DNA of 49,431 nucleotides from Lysinibacillus sp. (lineage in GTDB: Bacteria > Bacillota > Bacilli > Bacillales_A > Planococcaceae): positions 7,508 through 56,938 of the forward strand of contig JAPSKP010000011.1 of NCBI GenBank assembly GCA_031181585.1, given 5' to 3'. The position numbers were made by a program, and so were the translations under genes. The first letter of the stretch is position 1. Every line of letters begins with the position of its first letter. Shown in pieces: positions 24,837 through 33,345 of this stretch. The notes under the pieces are model-generated. The model was not told the DNA's origin and did no database searches. It saw only the letters and a list, made by a program, of their open reading frames with translations.

Positions 24837-25751
24837 TCACTTTAATACCTTTTCGAACTTACAAATCAACTCCTGAATCTCGCTCTGTTTTGGAAGCATG
24901 TTCAGCCAATGGTTAGGTATGTTTAGCGTGTCGTAAGCAAGCCCTGCTAAACCACCTGTTAATGCGCCGATTGTGTCGGTATCCTTCCCAAGATGAACGG
25001 CCTTATGAATCGCCTCGTAATAATTACTGCTGTTCAGTAAACTCCAGTAAACGGCTTCTAGTGTGTCAATGACATAGCCAGAGCTTGCAATGTCATCACG
25101 AGGAAAATCACCAATTATAAACAGGCGTTCGAAATATTGTGCCTCACCAGGGAACTGTCTCAGCATCTTAGTCAACGCTTCGTTCGCATAGCGAATGCTG
25201 TCGGCAATGCTAGACCCTTCAAGAAGTTGATGGACAACAAGAGTGTAGTGATAACAACAAAGGGTGGAACGAATATGACCATGAGTTAACTCGGCGTACT
25301 CTTTGACAAACAAAAACAGTTCCTCCCCTTGAATTTTCTTGCCATACGCCCATAATGATATGGGCAGTATCCGCATTAATGCACCGTTCCCATTACTGAA
25401 TTCATCAGATTTTGCTAATTCATGCAGTCCAATTCGCTCCCACCGATTGATTACTTCTCTAATAGTAATTCCTACATCAAAGGCAGGCTCATCGTTAAAC
25501 GTCCAATATCCACGGTACGCCCAATCGCAAAATGCCTTCTTCAGCTGATTAAGATTATCCTCGTTAATTAGATGGTTCATTGTTATAAACATCATGGCAG
25601 AATCGTCCGACCATGTAGCAGCCGGAACATCCCAGCTGCCATAGCCGATCATTTCCTCTATTTGATATGTATCCCGCTCCAAAAACTCAACAGGAACACC
25701 GAAGGCATCCCCAATAGTAAACCCGTAGATTGCATTTGAAATGTTAGACAT
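24837..25751 (-). CDS. ADP-ribosylglycohydrolase-family protein
   Basis: A 304-residue DraG/ARH-like protein. The N-terminus GFTIGDAFGVPVEF is typical; the metal motif is TWSDDSAMMF near residues 46-55; the second metal motif is HLGKDTDTIGALTGGLAG near the C-terminus. Such enzymes remove ADP-ribose from protein arginine or other targets with two Mg ions. TWSDD replaces the usual TDDT but keeps both aspartates. Start ATG 25751 follows GGAGTG. It is divergent from the MFS gene. No ADP-ribosyltransferase is in the window, so the target is unknown. Confidence 0.88.
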   Translation of the reverse strand: MSNISNAIYGFTIGDAFGVPVEFLERDTYQIEEMIGYGSWDVPAATWSDDSAMMFITMNHLINEDNLNQLKKAFCDWAYRGYWTFNDEPAFDVGITIREVINRWERIGLHELAKSDEFSNGNGALMRILPISLWAYGKKIQGEELFLFVKEYAELTHGHIRSTLCCYHYTLVVHQLLEGSSIADSIRYANEALTKMLRQFPGEAQYFERLFIIGDFPRDDIASSGYVIDTLEAVYWSLLNSSNYYEAIHKAVHLGKDTDTIGALTGGLAGLAYDTLNIPNHWLNMLPKQSEIQELICKFEKVLK

Positions 25752-25945
25752 GTAAGCACTCCAATTCTTAATTGATATTTTTTATTTAAAAGACGAACGA
25801 TTTCCTGCTCGGCAAGCGACTGAACATCTCCTAACAGGCGTGTCATCTTTATCAAAATGTTTTATAATGAAAATATAGAATTTTTATAATTTAATTATAA
25901 CTTTTTGAAAATAATAAACCAATCTTGTGAAAGGAGGTTCTCTAA

Positions 25946-26014
25946 ATGCCCCCATTTTTAGAAAATCCCTTTCTCGCATGGAAGGAGCCTTGCATGGACA
26001 TTAAGCCAGTATAA
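25946..26014 (+). CDS. putative 22-residue leader peptide of the MFS gene
   Basis: ATG 25946 follows a very strong AAAGGAGG and encodes MPPFLENPFLAWKEPCMDIK then PV and TAA. It lies 44 bases before the MFS start. Bases 25949-25956 (CCCCCATT, codons 2-4) are complementary to AATGGGGG at 26044-26051, which contains the MFS ribosome site. This is the layout of translational attenuation known for some drug-resistance genes; here it is inference. Confidence 0.5.
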   Translation: MPPFLENPFLAWKEPCMDIKPV

Positions 26015-26058
26015 GCCGACCCTATTATTTAGAAATTTTGAATAATGGGGGGAAGAAA

Positions 26059-27270
26059 TTGAATAAAAATTATCAGTTTGCATTATTAATCTTTGGACAG
26101 ACGACTGCCAACTTGGCGGATGTTTTTTATATTGTAGTGCTCATTAATATAGTCTATCAAACAACTAGCTCAGCATTTTATGCCTCAGTTGTCACATTCG
26201 CAACGACGATGGCTATTTTCGCTGCAGGCATTTTGACGCCGATATTACTTCACAGGATTCAAATGAATCGTTTACTAGTCTATACACAGCTGCTGAAAAC
26301 GGTATTGCTGTTGACATTATGGCTATATATTATGTACACAGAGCAATTCCTCTTTTTTGTGTTAATAGCATTCGTCATCAGTATTTCATTTTTGGACGGC
26401 TTTGCCAATCCGATCAAACAAAGCCTTATTCCTCACTATGTGAAGCAGGAAGAGCTAATCAGGGCGAATAGTCTTGCAGAATCAATCTACCAAATCATGC
26501 AGGTTTCAAGCTGGATGATTGGCGGTGTATTATTGGTATGGTTTTCATCAGAGGGTGTCATCCTCCTCTCTTTTGGATTATATGTCCTTGCAACGGTTGC
26601 CTTTTTCTTTTTAAAGAAGGTGAGAGATGCTGGAGAGGAGCAGAAAAAAACATCACTTTTTTCTCAAACAACAGAGGGCTTTTCTATTCTCATACGCCAC
26701 GTACGATTAAGAAAATTCCTGCTGATCAATGGACTTGAAAGTATCGCTTCGGCGGTTTGGATTTCCTCTATTCTCCTTGTGTATGTTGTAGAAGTAATCA
26801 ATCAGGACAGTGCTTGGTGGGGATTCATAAATGCTGCATTTTTTGCTGGGTTAATTTCTATTAGTATATTAATGTACCGTTTTAATCAGTTTGTCGAAGC
26901 GAAAAGAAAGCCTATCGTGCTTATAGGAGCGGCTATAACGGCATTAGCCACCTTCTTATTCGGCTATACGTCAATGGGTGTTATTGCATTGATTTGCTCC
27001 TTATTTGTTGGTATTGGAATGCAGATGAAGAGCATAACCCTTCAGACGTTGTTTCAACAAACTGCTCCAAAAGAAAAGCTGCCTGTTTTGTATGCAGCAG
27101 AAGAAACCTTATTGACCCCGCTTTTTGGCATTGCCAGTCTTGTATTTGGAATAATTGCGGATAAATGGAGTGCAGCATCTGTCTTCACTATATCGGCTAT
27201 ATGTCTCGTTGGGGTAGTGATGCTGTGTATTCAATTGTTGCTTCTGTATGAGCAAGAAGCCAAACAGTAA
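26059..27270 (+). CDS. MFS transporter, drug-efflux-like
   Basis: A 403-residue protein with twelve hydrophobic helices of the MFS_3-like type seen in macrolide and other drug exporters. Features include FGQTTANLADVFYIVVLINI in helix 1, the FLDGFANPIKQSLIPHYVKQ loop after helix 4 with EELIRANSLAES, and a long central loop before RLRKFLLINGLESIASAVWI. TTG 26059 is preferred over TTG 26038, as GGGGGGAAG lies 5-8 bases upstream. The leader ORF and complementary segment upstream suggest induced translation. The substrate is unknown. Confidence 0.87.
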   Translation: MNKNYQFALLIFGQTTANLADVFYIVVLINIVYQTTSSAFYASVVTFATTMAIFAAGILTPILLHRIQMNRLLVYTQLLKTVLLLTLWLYIMYTEQFLFFVLIAFVISISFLDGFANPIKQSLIPHYVKQEELIRANSLAESIYQIMQVSSWMIGGVLLVWFSSEGVILLSFGLYVLATVAFFFLKKVRDAGEEQKKTSLFSQTTEGFSILIRHVRLRKFLLINGLESIASAVWISSILLVYVVEVINQDSAWWGFINAAFFAGLISISILMYRFNQFVEAKRKPIVLIGAAITALATFLFGYTSMGVIALICSLFVGIGMQMKSITLQTLFQQTAPKEKLPVLYAAEETLLTPLFGIASLVFGIIADKWSAASVFTISAICLVGVVMLCIQLLLLYEQEAKQ

Positions 27271-27307
27271 GTTCGATCATCAACTCTTTTGCTAGTAGGT
27301 GATTGAA

Positions 27308-27362
27308 AAGAGATTACCCGAGTAGTCTTATTGCAAGTTAGGGCTATTCGAGGTTTCTTTTA
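27308..27362 (+). terminator. imperfect terminator after MFS gene
   Basis: CGAGTAG (27319-27325) pairs with CTATTCG (27344-27350), with imperfect outer pairing of AAAAGAGATTACC and AGGTTTCTTTT. Confidence 0.45.
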
Positions 27363-27417
27363 AGAAGCTAGAGAAACACGTAAAGAAATTCGGTATTCAT
27401 ACAAAGGGGGAAGGGAA

Positions 27418-27858
27418 ATGTATACGGTTGTAGTAGAAGGGGTCATCTCAATGGGTGATAAATGGTTATTAATAAGACGAAGCATGCAGGAGGAACATGA
27501 GCCCGGGGCTATTTCACTTGTTGGCGGCCGGGTAGAGACTACTGGATTTTCTCATGATGTGCTCGAACAGGCGTTAAAAAGGGAAGTAGCTGAAGAAGTC
27601 AATATAACAATTCAAAAAGAAATGCAGTATTTATGGAGCTCTTCTCTTAAAACGAGAAAAGGAGAAAGGGTATTGACTGTTGTGTTTTTATGTACTTATG
27701 AGGCAGGAGAGGTTTATATTAAACAAACAGAGGAAGTAGCGGATATCCTTTATTTAGATACAAAAACGGTTCTCGAATCAGAACAGATTCCCGATTACGT
27801 AAAGAAAAGCATTCAGCTGGCAGCACTAAGTATAAAAGAAGAACTGGCTAAACAATGA
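27418..27858 (+). CDS. Nudix hydrolase
   Basis: A 146-residue Nudix-fold protein. The box is present but lengthened before the helix: GGRVETTGFSHDVLEQALKR then EVAEEVNI, keeping the REVAEEV core with the catalytic glutamates. The N-terminus VVVEGVISMGDKWLLIRRS is the first strand pair. ATG 27418 follows GGGGGAAGGG. Nudix enzymes cleave nucleoside diphosphates linked to another moiety; the substrate is unknown. It is followed by an amidohydrolase relic. Confidence 0.87.
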   Translation: MYTVVVEGVISMGDKWLLIRRSMQEEHEPGAISLVGGRVETTGFSHDVLEQALKREVAEEVNITIQKEMQYLWSSSLKTRKGERVLTVVFLCTYEAGEVYIKQTEEVADILYLDTKTVLESEQIPDYVKKSIQLAALSIKEELAKQ

Positions 27859-27893
27859 AAAAACCTGTGTATGTAGTTGAGTTTAAATGACTA

Positions 27894-28517
27894 ATGAGAA
27901 ATGAGGATTCTATATCTATTCCGAATCATCAGGAAGTTAGAGCAATTGTTTCTGAATCATTTCAATATTTTGGTCAAAGATATTTAGAAAATGCTTTTAC
28001 AGAGAGGGGACCAGCATTCTGCGGTGTTACCCAGTTACCTTTTTCTGTGTCGGATGAGGAAATTCTGGCCCGACATCAAAAGGGTGTAAGAGCACTGTGT
28101 TTCAATACAAAAAGGGGCGGCTCGGAAGATTTGTCCAAGCTCGACCATTTTGCCAGAAGAGTTCATGAGCAAGCCGGCTGGTAGAGTGAGCTATACATAG
28201 ATAGTAGGGAACTTCCTGATATTTAATCCTGTTATTGAACAATTACCAGCTGTATCCATCGACCACCTCGAATTATCGGCAGAAAGACTTCCACATCTTT
28301 TAAAACTAGTGGACAAGGGCATCAATGTAAAGGAGATAGGCTTTGACCGGGTGGAACTGTATGTAGCAGAAACATGAAAGAAAATTGGCAACGTAAACCG
28401 GGATGTGCTTATGTTCGGTACAGACTTGCCGTCTACAAGAGCAAGAAGACCTTTTGCAGTTTCTGATATTGAACTGATCCAATGTTTACGAATAAGATAT
28501 TATACCGTAATGCATAA
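27894..28517 (+). pseudogene. decayed metal-dependent amidohydrolase (TIM-barrel, LigI/PDC-hydrolase-like)
   Basis: The first open part (27894-28184) reads AFCGVTQLPFSVSDEEI and FNTKRGGSEDLSKLDHFARR, then hits TAG after HEQAGW. The same frame continues ELYIDSRELPDI, then shifts near 28221 to EQLPAVSIDHLELSAERLPH, with a TGA at 28375 and MFGTDLPSTRARRPF. A last shift near 28492 gives KILYRNA and TAA at 28515-28517. Order and motifs fit an amidohydrolase of the 2-pyrone-4,6-dicarboxylate hydrolase type. The N-terminal HxH metal site is missing, so the copy is inactive. Confidence 0.85.
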
Positions 28518-28548
28518 GAGTGTTATTTGAAATCATACTAAATAATTT

Positions 28549-28582
28549 GACCTAACGAATAGAATATCGTTAGGTCTTTTTT
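28549..28582. terminator. terminator between relic and convergent gene
   Basis: GACCTAACGA (28549-28558) pairs exactly with TCGTTAGGTC (28567-28576), followed by TTTTTT. It also reaches the stop of the minus-strand gene at 28570. Confidence 0.88.
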
Positions 28583-29256
28583 GAAGCAGCAGCGTGCGCA
28601 CTCTTTTTCTCTTCACGATTTAAATGCTTGAGAAGGTGGTTTTTCATTGCTGATAATGGATTAATTATAAATTGTTTATTTTTATTTGAGTATTCTATCG
28701 CTGCGTTTGACATTGATAGTTGAGCAACAGCGATCGTTTGCTTCTTAAAGTCCTGATTTACTAAAAACTCTGATAAATGCTGGTCATGTTCCGTCGTTTT
28801 ACCATGCATATATAAGTCAAAAGCTTTGGGGATTACTTCATATTCAATGGGAAAACTAATTTGGCCTCGCAGATAATTATGTAAACGGCCCATGGTCCCG
28901 GCAACCGTTCCTTCATTTGTAAATATGACCTGCACAGGTCTTGATGTTTGTTTGATCTCTTCAAAAAACGGTTCATCGATCTTCAAAACAGGAATGTTGA
29001 TATCAAGTTTTATATCCTCCAGCAAAGTAATGTAGTTTGTACACGTAATAAAAATCATATCTACGCCCGTTTTTTCAATCCACTTCAATTTATTTACTAT
29101 TCGTTTGCTTAATTGACAAGTGTCTGTATTATTTTTTTGAAAATGAATCAGTCCAGGATCTACAAAATGCGACGCCTTAATCGGTAAATCTGTAAAGATC
29201 CTCTCGGTAAATTGTATATTTGAATGATGTGCGTGTAGGCAGCCAATCTGTTTCAT
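28570..29256 (-). CDS. aspartate/glutamate racemase superfamily protein
   Basis: A 228-residue protein with the two-domain racemase-like layout. MKQIGCLHAHHSNIQFTE opens the first strand, and MIFITCTNYITLLED carries the first catalytic-type cysteine. In the second half the expected cysteine region reads VAQLSMSNAA, without Cys, which is seen in some members of this superfamily and argues against classic two-base racemisation. ATG 29256 follows GAGGAGGTA. The tail KKSAHAAASKKT is basic. The substrate is unknown. Confidence 0.7.
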   Translation of the reverse strand: MKQIGCLHAHHSNIQFTERIFTDLPIKASHFVDPGLIHFQKNNTDTCQLSKRIVNKLKWIEKTGVDMIFITCTNYITLLEDIKLDINIPVLKIDEPFFEEIKQTSRPVQVIFTNEGTVAGTMGRLHNYLRGQISFPIEYEVIPKAFDLYMHGKTTEHDQHLSEFLVNQDFKKQTIAVAQLSMSNAAIEYSNKNKQFIINPLSAMKNHLLKHLNREEKKSAHAAASKKT

Positions 29257-29367
29257 AAATACCTCCTCTTTCGTATTTGATTTGAGTAAGTGATGATAAT
29301 CAAGTTTTCCTTCGCATTGACTTCAGTGAATCATATGCTATTGTTGTGTTAAAAGGGGATGGAATAA

Positions 29368-30180
29368 ATGTCCAATTTAACCATAACATTAGAAGGGCTT
29401 TTAAGCGATGAAAATATCGATTTATCAAATAAAGACTTAGACAAAATATTAAATCGAATGCTAGATGAAATCGGCAACCCAGACCCGTATTTACGGGATT
29501 ACTGTATTTATCCAACATTTATCAAGCTAATAAGGGAAAATGCTTTGACGCTTGAAAAGGAAACACATCTGCTGGAAAGATGTTTGGATAATCATCATCT
29601 ATTTTTGGAAATAGAAAAAGAGGGCTGCTTCGATTATGTGTTCACACGTTCATTCTCTGCACTTGTCATTGCCGACATACTGCATAAAGATGGTAAACAA
29701 TGTGAAATAGAAGCTTCATTAATTGAGAAAGCAATTAAGGCAAGCATTCAGTATCTTTCTCAAGAAAAAGATCACCGTGGTTATGTGGCTGAAAAGGGAT
29801 GGGCACATAGTGTGGCACATGGAAGTGATCTATTGACGAATGCTATTTTTCATCCGCTGTTTAATAAACAATATATGAATGATTGTCTCCAAGCAGTGAA
29901 GGCATGCCTGTTAGTAGAGACTGCTTATATCGATGGAGAGGATGAGCGTATCCTTAATATCATTGGAGCATTAATTCAAAAGGGTTTAGATGACAAAGCG
30001 CTGTTATTTTGGTTAGAAAGCTTACCAGGGGGCTATTCAGGAACCGAACATGCAAAATACCGCATCCACTGGAATGTAAAGAAATTTGCCAATACTTTAT
30101 TCATTTATCTGGAGCGCAATAGAGATTTTTCTCAAAGTAAGCAATGGGTTTTGCGGCTGTATGAACGATCGTTTATCTAG
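29368..30180 (+). CDS. DUF2785-family protein
   Basis: A 270-residue soluble, mostly helical protein starting at ATG 29368 after AAAAGGGGATGG. It shows the family segments NPDPYLRDYCIYPTFIKLI near residue 37, FTRSFSALVIADIL near residue 92 and KGWAHSVAHGSDLLTNAIFH near residue 148. The conserved GWAHSVAHG histidines suggest a binding site, but the function of DUF2785 is not known. A small membrane-protein gene follows 8 bases after its stop, so both are probably co-transcribed. Confidence 0.82.
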   Translation: MSNLTITLEGLLSDENIDLSNKDLDKILNRMLDEIGNPDPYLRDYCIYPTFIKLIRENALTLEKETHLLERCLDNHHLFLEIEKEGCFDYVFTRSFSALVIADILHKDGKQCEIEASLIEKAIKASIQYLSQEKDHRGYVAEKGWAHSVAHGSDLLTNAIFHPLFNKQYMNDCLQAVKACLLVETAYIDGEDERILNIIGALIQKGLDDKALLFWLESLPGGYSGTEHAKYRIHWNVKKFANTLFIYLERNRDFSQSKQWVLRLYERSFI

Positions 30181-30188
30181 GAGGGCCT

Positions 30189-30404
30189 ATGCAGAAAAGT
30201 AAGCTGATGAAACCTATAAGAAAAAATACCCGTTTTAACATAAAAAGGAAATTGACTACTGCATTTATTGTATTTTACTACTTGTTAGGCAGGATACTTA
30301 GCGAAACATTTCATTTCTCTACAATAGAAAACTATTTTTATTGCTTCGTACCAATTTCTATATATGTTTTATTTAGTATTAGCAAAAGGATATATAAGGA
30401 CTAG
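30189..30404 (+). CDS. small basic membrane protein
   Basis: A 71-residue protein, ATG 30189 behind AGGAGGG (30179-30185), directly following the DUF2785 gene. The first 25 residues are very basic (KPIRKNTRFNIKRKL); two hydrophobic stretches follow, FIVFYYLLGRIL and YCFVPISIYVLFSI. I recognise no family. The strong ribosome site and 8-base spacing support a real gene. Confidence 0.62.
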   Translation: MQKSKLMKPIRKNTRFNIKRKLTTAFIVFYYLLGRILSETFHFSTIENYFYCFVPISIYVLFSISKRIYKD

Positions 30405-30497
30405 CACACTCACAAGTTTTATCCATGGATAAGGAACTCACCGGAGGAACCTATATTTGATGACGTGAGGTATTTGTAATGAGGAGGAAGTATAGCT

Positions 30498-30741
30498 ATG
30501 AACATAAAAGACTTGCTGGTTTATCTACTTTTTGCTATAGGAACTTTCCTCGTCACGATCATAGGAATTACGGGTATAATTCTTTCGGCAATGAGTGATA
30601 CGTTTCCAAATACCTTTTTTTATCATACTAATTTCAATGATAGTAGTAACATGGAGTATTGGATTGGGTTTACGTAAACATAGAATGTTAATTAGTGCGA
30701 GATGTAATGAACAGGATATTGAGAAACATCATTCTATTTAA
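30498..30741 (+). pseudogene. small membrane-protein gene broken in a T-run
   Basis: ATG 30498 after GAGGAGGAAG encodes MNIKDLLVYLLFAIGTFLVT, a first membrane helix. The frame then stops at 30675-30677. Removing one T from the seven-T run at 30615-30621 gives FFIILISMIVVTWSIGLGLR, a clear second helix, and continues to TAA at 30739-30741 with a polar tail. The restored product is about 80 residues with two helices. It is a recent pseudogene, a frameshifting site or a sequence error. Confidence 0.72.
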
Positions 30742-30796
30742 GTAGGATAAATTAAAGCATACTTATCATCAAACTGAAAGGGAAGGAGGCAATGTT

Positions 30797-31312
30797 TTGC
30801 TGCTCACAAGCCAACGTTTACAATATGTAAATTATACTCACCACGATATCGATTTTCTTACAACATTATTAAAGAATCCTAATATGGTTAGATATATTGG
30901 GGAGGGGGATGTTCGAACTGACGATGAAATTCATCAGTTTTTCGATTGGATAGTCGGTCATTATGAGCGTAATGACCATTATGGTTTAAAATTGTTAATT
31001 CATAAAGATACAGGTGAAAAAATTGGCCATGCAGGTATTGTCCCGCAAATTATTGAGGAAGAGGAAGTATTAGAGATTGGCTACTGGATAGATGAAAAGC
31101 ATTGGCACAGAGGCTATGCGAAGGAAGCTGCTAATGCGTTAAAAGACTTTGGATTGAATATTTTACAACTAGACAAGATGATTTCTCTTATTCAAGTAGG
31201 GAATATCGCTTCAGAAAAAGTAGCTATAAGTATCGGAATGGTAAAAGAAAAACAAATAATGTTAAAAGAAAAAGACGTGAATGTTTATACAATCTTTGCT
31301 TCCAATCGTTAA
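30797..31312 (+). CDS. GNAT-family N-acetyltransferase (RimJ/RimL type)
   Basis: A 171-residue protein. TTG 30797 follows GGAAGGAGG by 7 bases; an ATG at 30792 is out of frame. It has LLTSQRLQYVNYTHHDIDFL at the N-terminus and the acetyl-CoA motif HWHRGYAKEAANALKDFGLN near residue 113, followed by NIASEKVAISIGM. Members acetylate amino groups of proteins, antibiotics or metabolites; the substrate is unknown. Confidence 0.88.
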   Translation: MLLTSQRLQYVNYTHHDIDFLTTLLKNPNMVRYIGEGDVRTDDEIHQFFDWIVGHYERNDHYGLKLLIHKDTGEKIGHAGIVPQIIEEEEVLEIGYWIDEKHWHRGYAKEAANALKDFGLNILQLDKMISLIQVGNIASEKVAISIGMVKEKQIMLKEKDVNVYTIFASNR

Positions 31313-31334
31313 ACATTCACTTTTAAAAACTCTA

Positions 31335-31796
31335 TTATTTATGAGCAGTAACTTGCCTTACATAATAATCCACAACTATTTGATCGGGCGGGCTGATCGC
31401 AGTTGGGAGCTCATCTAATGAAAAGAATTGAAGAGCTGCCACTTCATTTTCTTCTTTCAGTAATTGCCCGCTATATGTATTACAAATAAAGGCCGCCACC
31501 ACATTATACACTTCATCCCCATGAGGGTATTGATAATACATATCTTTTCCAGAGAAAACTTGTAACAACGAAAGCTGAGCGCCTGCTAGTCCTGTTTCTT
31601 CAAAAAGTTCTCTGACCGCTACTTGCTTCAAAGATTCACCGGGCTCCATTGAACCGCCGGGAAGTCCCCAGCATCCATTATCTTTCCGAAGCTGAAATAA
31701 TATTTTTTGCTCAGGGCTAACAACAATAACACATGCGCCGACCATTATAACAGGCGATGTCCCGACTTTTTTTCGAAGTTCCATAATATATCCCAT
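31335..31796 (-). CDS. Nudix hydrolase
   Basis: A 153-residue protein with a full Nudix box, GGSMEPGESLKQVAVRELFE then ETGL, near residue 47. It has the usual PVIMVGACVIVVSPEQKILF first strands. ATG 31796 follows GGGAGGA by 9 bases; ATG 31784 is an alternative. It lies 18 bases downstream of the histidine phosphatase gene on the same strand, suggesting a two-gene operon of phosphate-ester hydrolases. The substrate is unknown. Confidence 0.9.
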   Translation of the reverse strand: MGYIMELRKKVGTSPVIMVGACVIVVSPEQKILFQLRKDNGCWGLPGGSMEPGESLKQVAVRELFEETGLAGAQLSLLQVFSGKDMYYQYPHGDEVYNVVAAFICNTYSGQLLKEENEVAALQFFSLDELPTAISPPDQIVVDYYVRQVTAHK

Positions 31797-31814
31797 ACTA
31801 ATAATCCTCCCACA

Positions 31815-32366
31815 CTAATATTTAATTTGTTCTAACCTGACTAGTTCAAGCTGCTGGAACTCAACTTTGATAATATCCGGCATTTTCAGCTCTTGCCAAA
31901 AAGCTAATCCAATTGCTGGATTGAATGCATTCAAAATGAGCGTAAGGATATTTCCATGAGTACCTACAACAATGTGAGCGTCTTCATAGTGCATTAAAAT
32001 TTTTTGGAAAACGGGTACAACTCGTCTCTGGGCAGCGAGATTGGATTCTCCGCCTTCGTAGGAAAATGCTGGATTGTTCCATACTCGATTGATAGCTCTT
32101 TCAAAATCCACCACAGGACCTAATGCCAACGTTCTTTCCTTCAACACATCACATGTAATCACTTGCTTTCTATTCCATTTTGCAATTCCTTGCACTGTTT
32201 CGATAGCTCTTTTATAAGGGCTCGATATAACAGCATCAATTTGTCGATCTTTTAACTTCTCTGTTATCAGATTCGCATCTTGAAGCCCTTTTAAAGATAA
32301 TGGGCGATTGTACTCATCCGATGAGTAGTTAGAATGGGCATGTCTTACAAAATAGACAACAGTCAC
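31815..32366 (-). CDS. histidine phosphatase (phosphoglycerate mutase-like)
   Basis: A 183-residue histidine phosphatase. VYFVRHAHSNY gives the acceptor His9 (RHAH instead of RHGE), SSPYKRAIETVQ is the conserved arginine helix and VVGTHGNILTLILN the second histidine. GTG 32366 follows AAGGAGG. It precedes the Nudix gene by 18 bases. The RHAH variant is common in bacterial members with unknown substrates. Confidence 0.88.
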   Translation of the reverse strand: MTVVYFVRHAHSNYSSDEYNRPLSLKGLQDANLITEKLKDRQIDAVISSPYKRAIETVQGIAKWNRKQVITCDVLKERTLALGPVVDFERAINRVWNNPAFSYEGGESNLAAQRRVVPVFQKILMHYEDAHIVVGTHGNILTLILNAFNPAIGLAFWQELKMPDIIKVEFQQLELVRLEQIKY

Positions 32367-32508
32367 AGCTTACCTCCTTCCTCATAGCTGATCAAAAATA
32401 TGAGTTATTAAACTACCGCTGATTTCACATCAATTAAAGTCTATTATACAATAACTGGAAGTTAAAGGCATACAAGAATACAGAGTTCAATATTTAGAAT
32501 TTTCTTTA

Positions 32509-32526
32509 TAGTTTACTAGTGAACTA
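32509..32526. promoter_or_regulatory. near-perfect palindrome before the SDR-MarR operon
   Basis: TAGTTTACT (32509-32517) and AGTGAACTA (32518-32526) are complementary but for one base. The site is 49 bases before the SDR start, with a TATGAT just downstream, and is a likely operator for the MarR protein encoded second. Confidence 0.55.
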
Positions 32527-32574
32527 AATGGCGTTATGATATGGATGAAAAAACTTTTATGAGGTGAGATCAAG

Positions 32575-33327
32575 ATGAAATTACAAGATAAAGTCGTTAT
32601 TATTACAGGCGGAGCTGGCGGTATTGGTACGGGTATGGCATTAGCTATGGCAAAAGAAGGGGCAATCCTTGCGCTAGTCGATGTGAACGAAGGAGCAGGA
32701 AAAGCAGTAGAAACAAAAGTTCAAGCATTCTCTCCAAAGTCAATGTTTTTCCAAGCAGATTTGTTAGACCGTGAAAACTTACCGAAAGTTGTCGAAACTG
32801 TTGTAAAGAAATATGGTAAGTTAGATGTATTAGTAAATAATGCGCATGCCTCGAAACAAAAGCCATTTGAAGAGATTACACAAGAAGATATGGATTTTTC
32901 TTTTGGAACAGGATTCTACCCAACATTTTATTTAATGCAGGCCGCCCTTCCTTATTTAAAAGAATCTCAAGGGAACGTGATTAACTTTGCATCAGGGGCT
33001 GGGTTATCCGGTCAGCCGACACAAACTGCGTATGCAGCTGCGAAGGAAGCGATTCGTGCCATTTCACGTGTAGCAGCAAATGAATGGGGAAAATACAATA
33101 TCAATGTTAATTTAATCAGCCCAATTGCTAAGTCTCCGGCAGTAGAAGCTTGGGCAGAAGCATTCCCGGAAATGTATGAGAAAAGCTTATCTTCCATTCC
33201 ATTAGGACGCTGGGGTGAACCAGAAGAGGATATCGGTCGAGTTGCTGTATTTTTAGCTTCTGAAGACTCTCGTTATATTACAGGGCAAACATTCATGGTG
33301 GATGGTGGTTCGATTCAGCTGCGCTAA
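32575..33327 (+). CDS. short-chain dehydrogenase/reductase
   Basis: A 250-residue classical SDR. The nucleotide motif TGGAGGIG is at residues 11-18 and the catalytic set is Ser140, Tyr153 and Lys157 (AYAAAK). NNAHAS replaces the usual NNAG. The acidic residue after strand 2 (LVDVNE) suggests NAD preference. ATG 32575 follows TGAGGTGAG. It is followed 18 bases later by a MarR regulator, probably in one operon. The substrate is unknown. Confidence 0.9.
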   Translation: MKLQDKVVIITGGAGGIGTGMALAMAKEGAILALVDVNEGAGKAVETKVQAFSPKSMFFQADLLDRENLPKVVETVVKKYGKLDVLVNNAHASKQKPFEEITQEDMDFSFGTGFYPTFYLMQAALPYLKESQGNVINFASGAGLSGQPTQTAYAAAKEAIRAISRVAANEWGKYNINVNLISPIAKSPAVEAWAEAFPEMYEKSLSSIPLGRWGEPEEDIGRVAVFLASEDSRYITGQTFMVDGGSIQLR

Positions 33328-33345
33328 TATTTGAAGGAGCATCAT

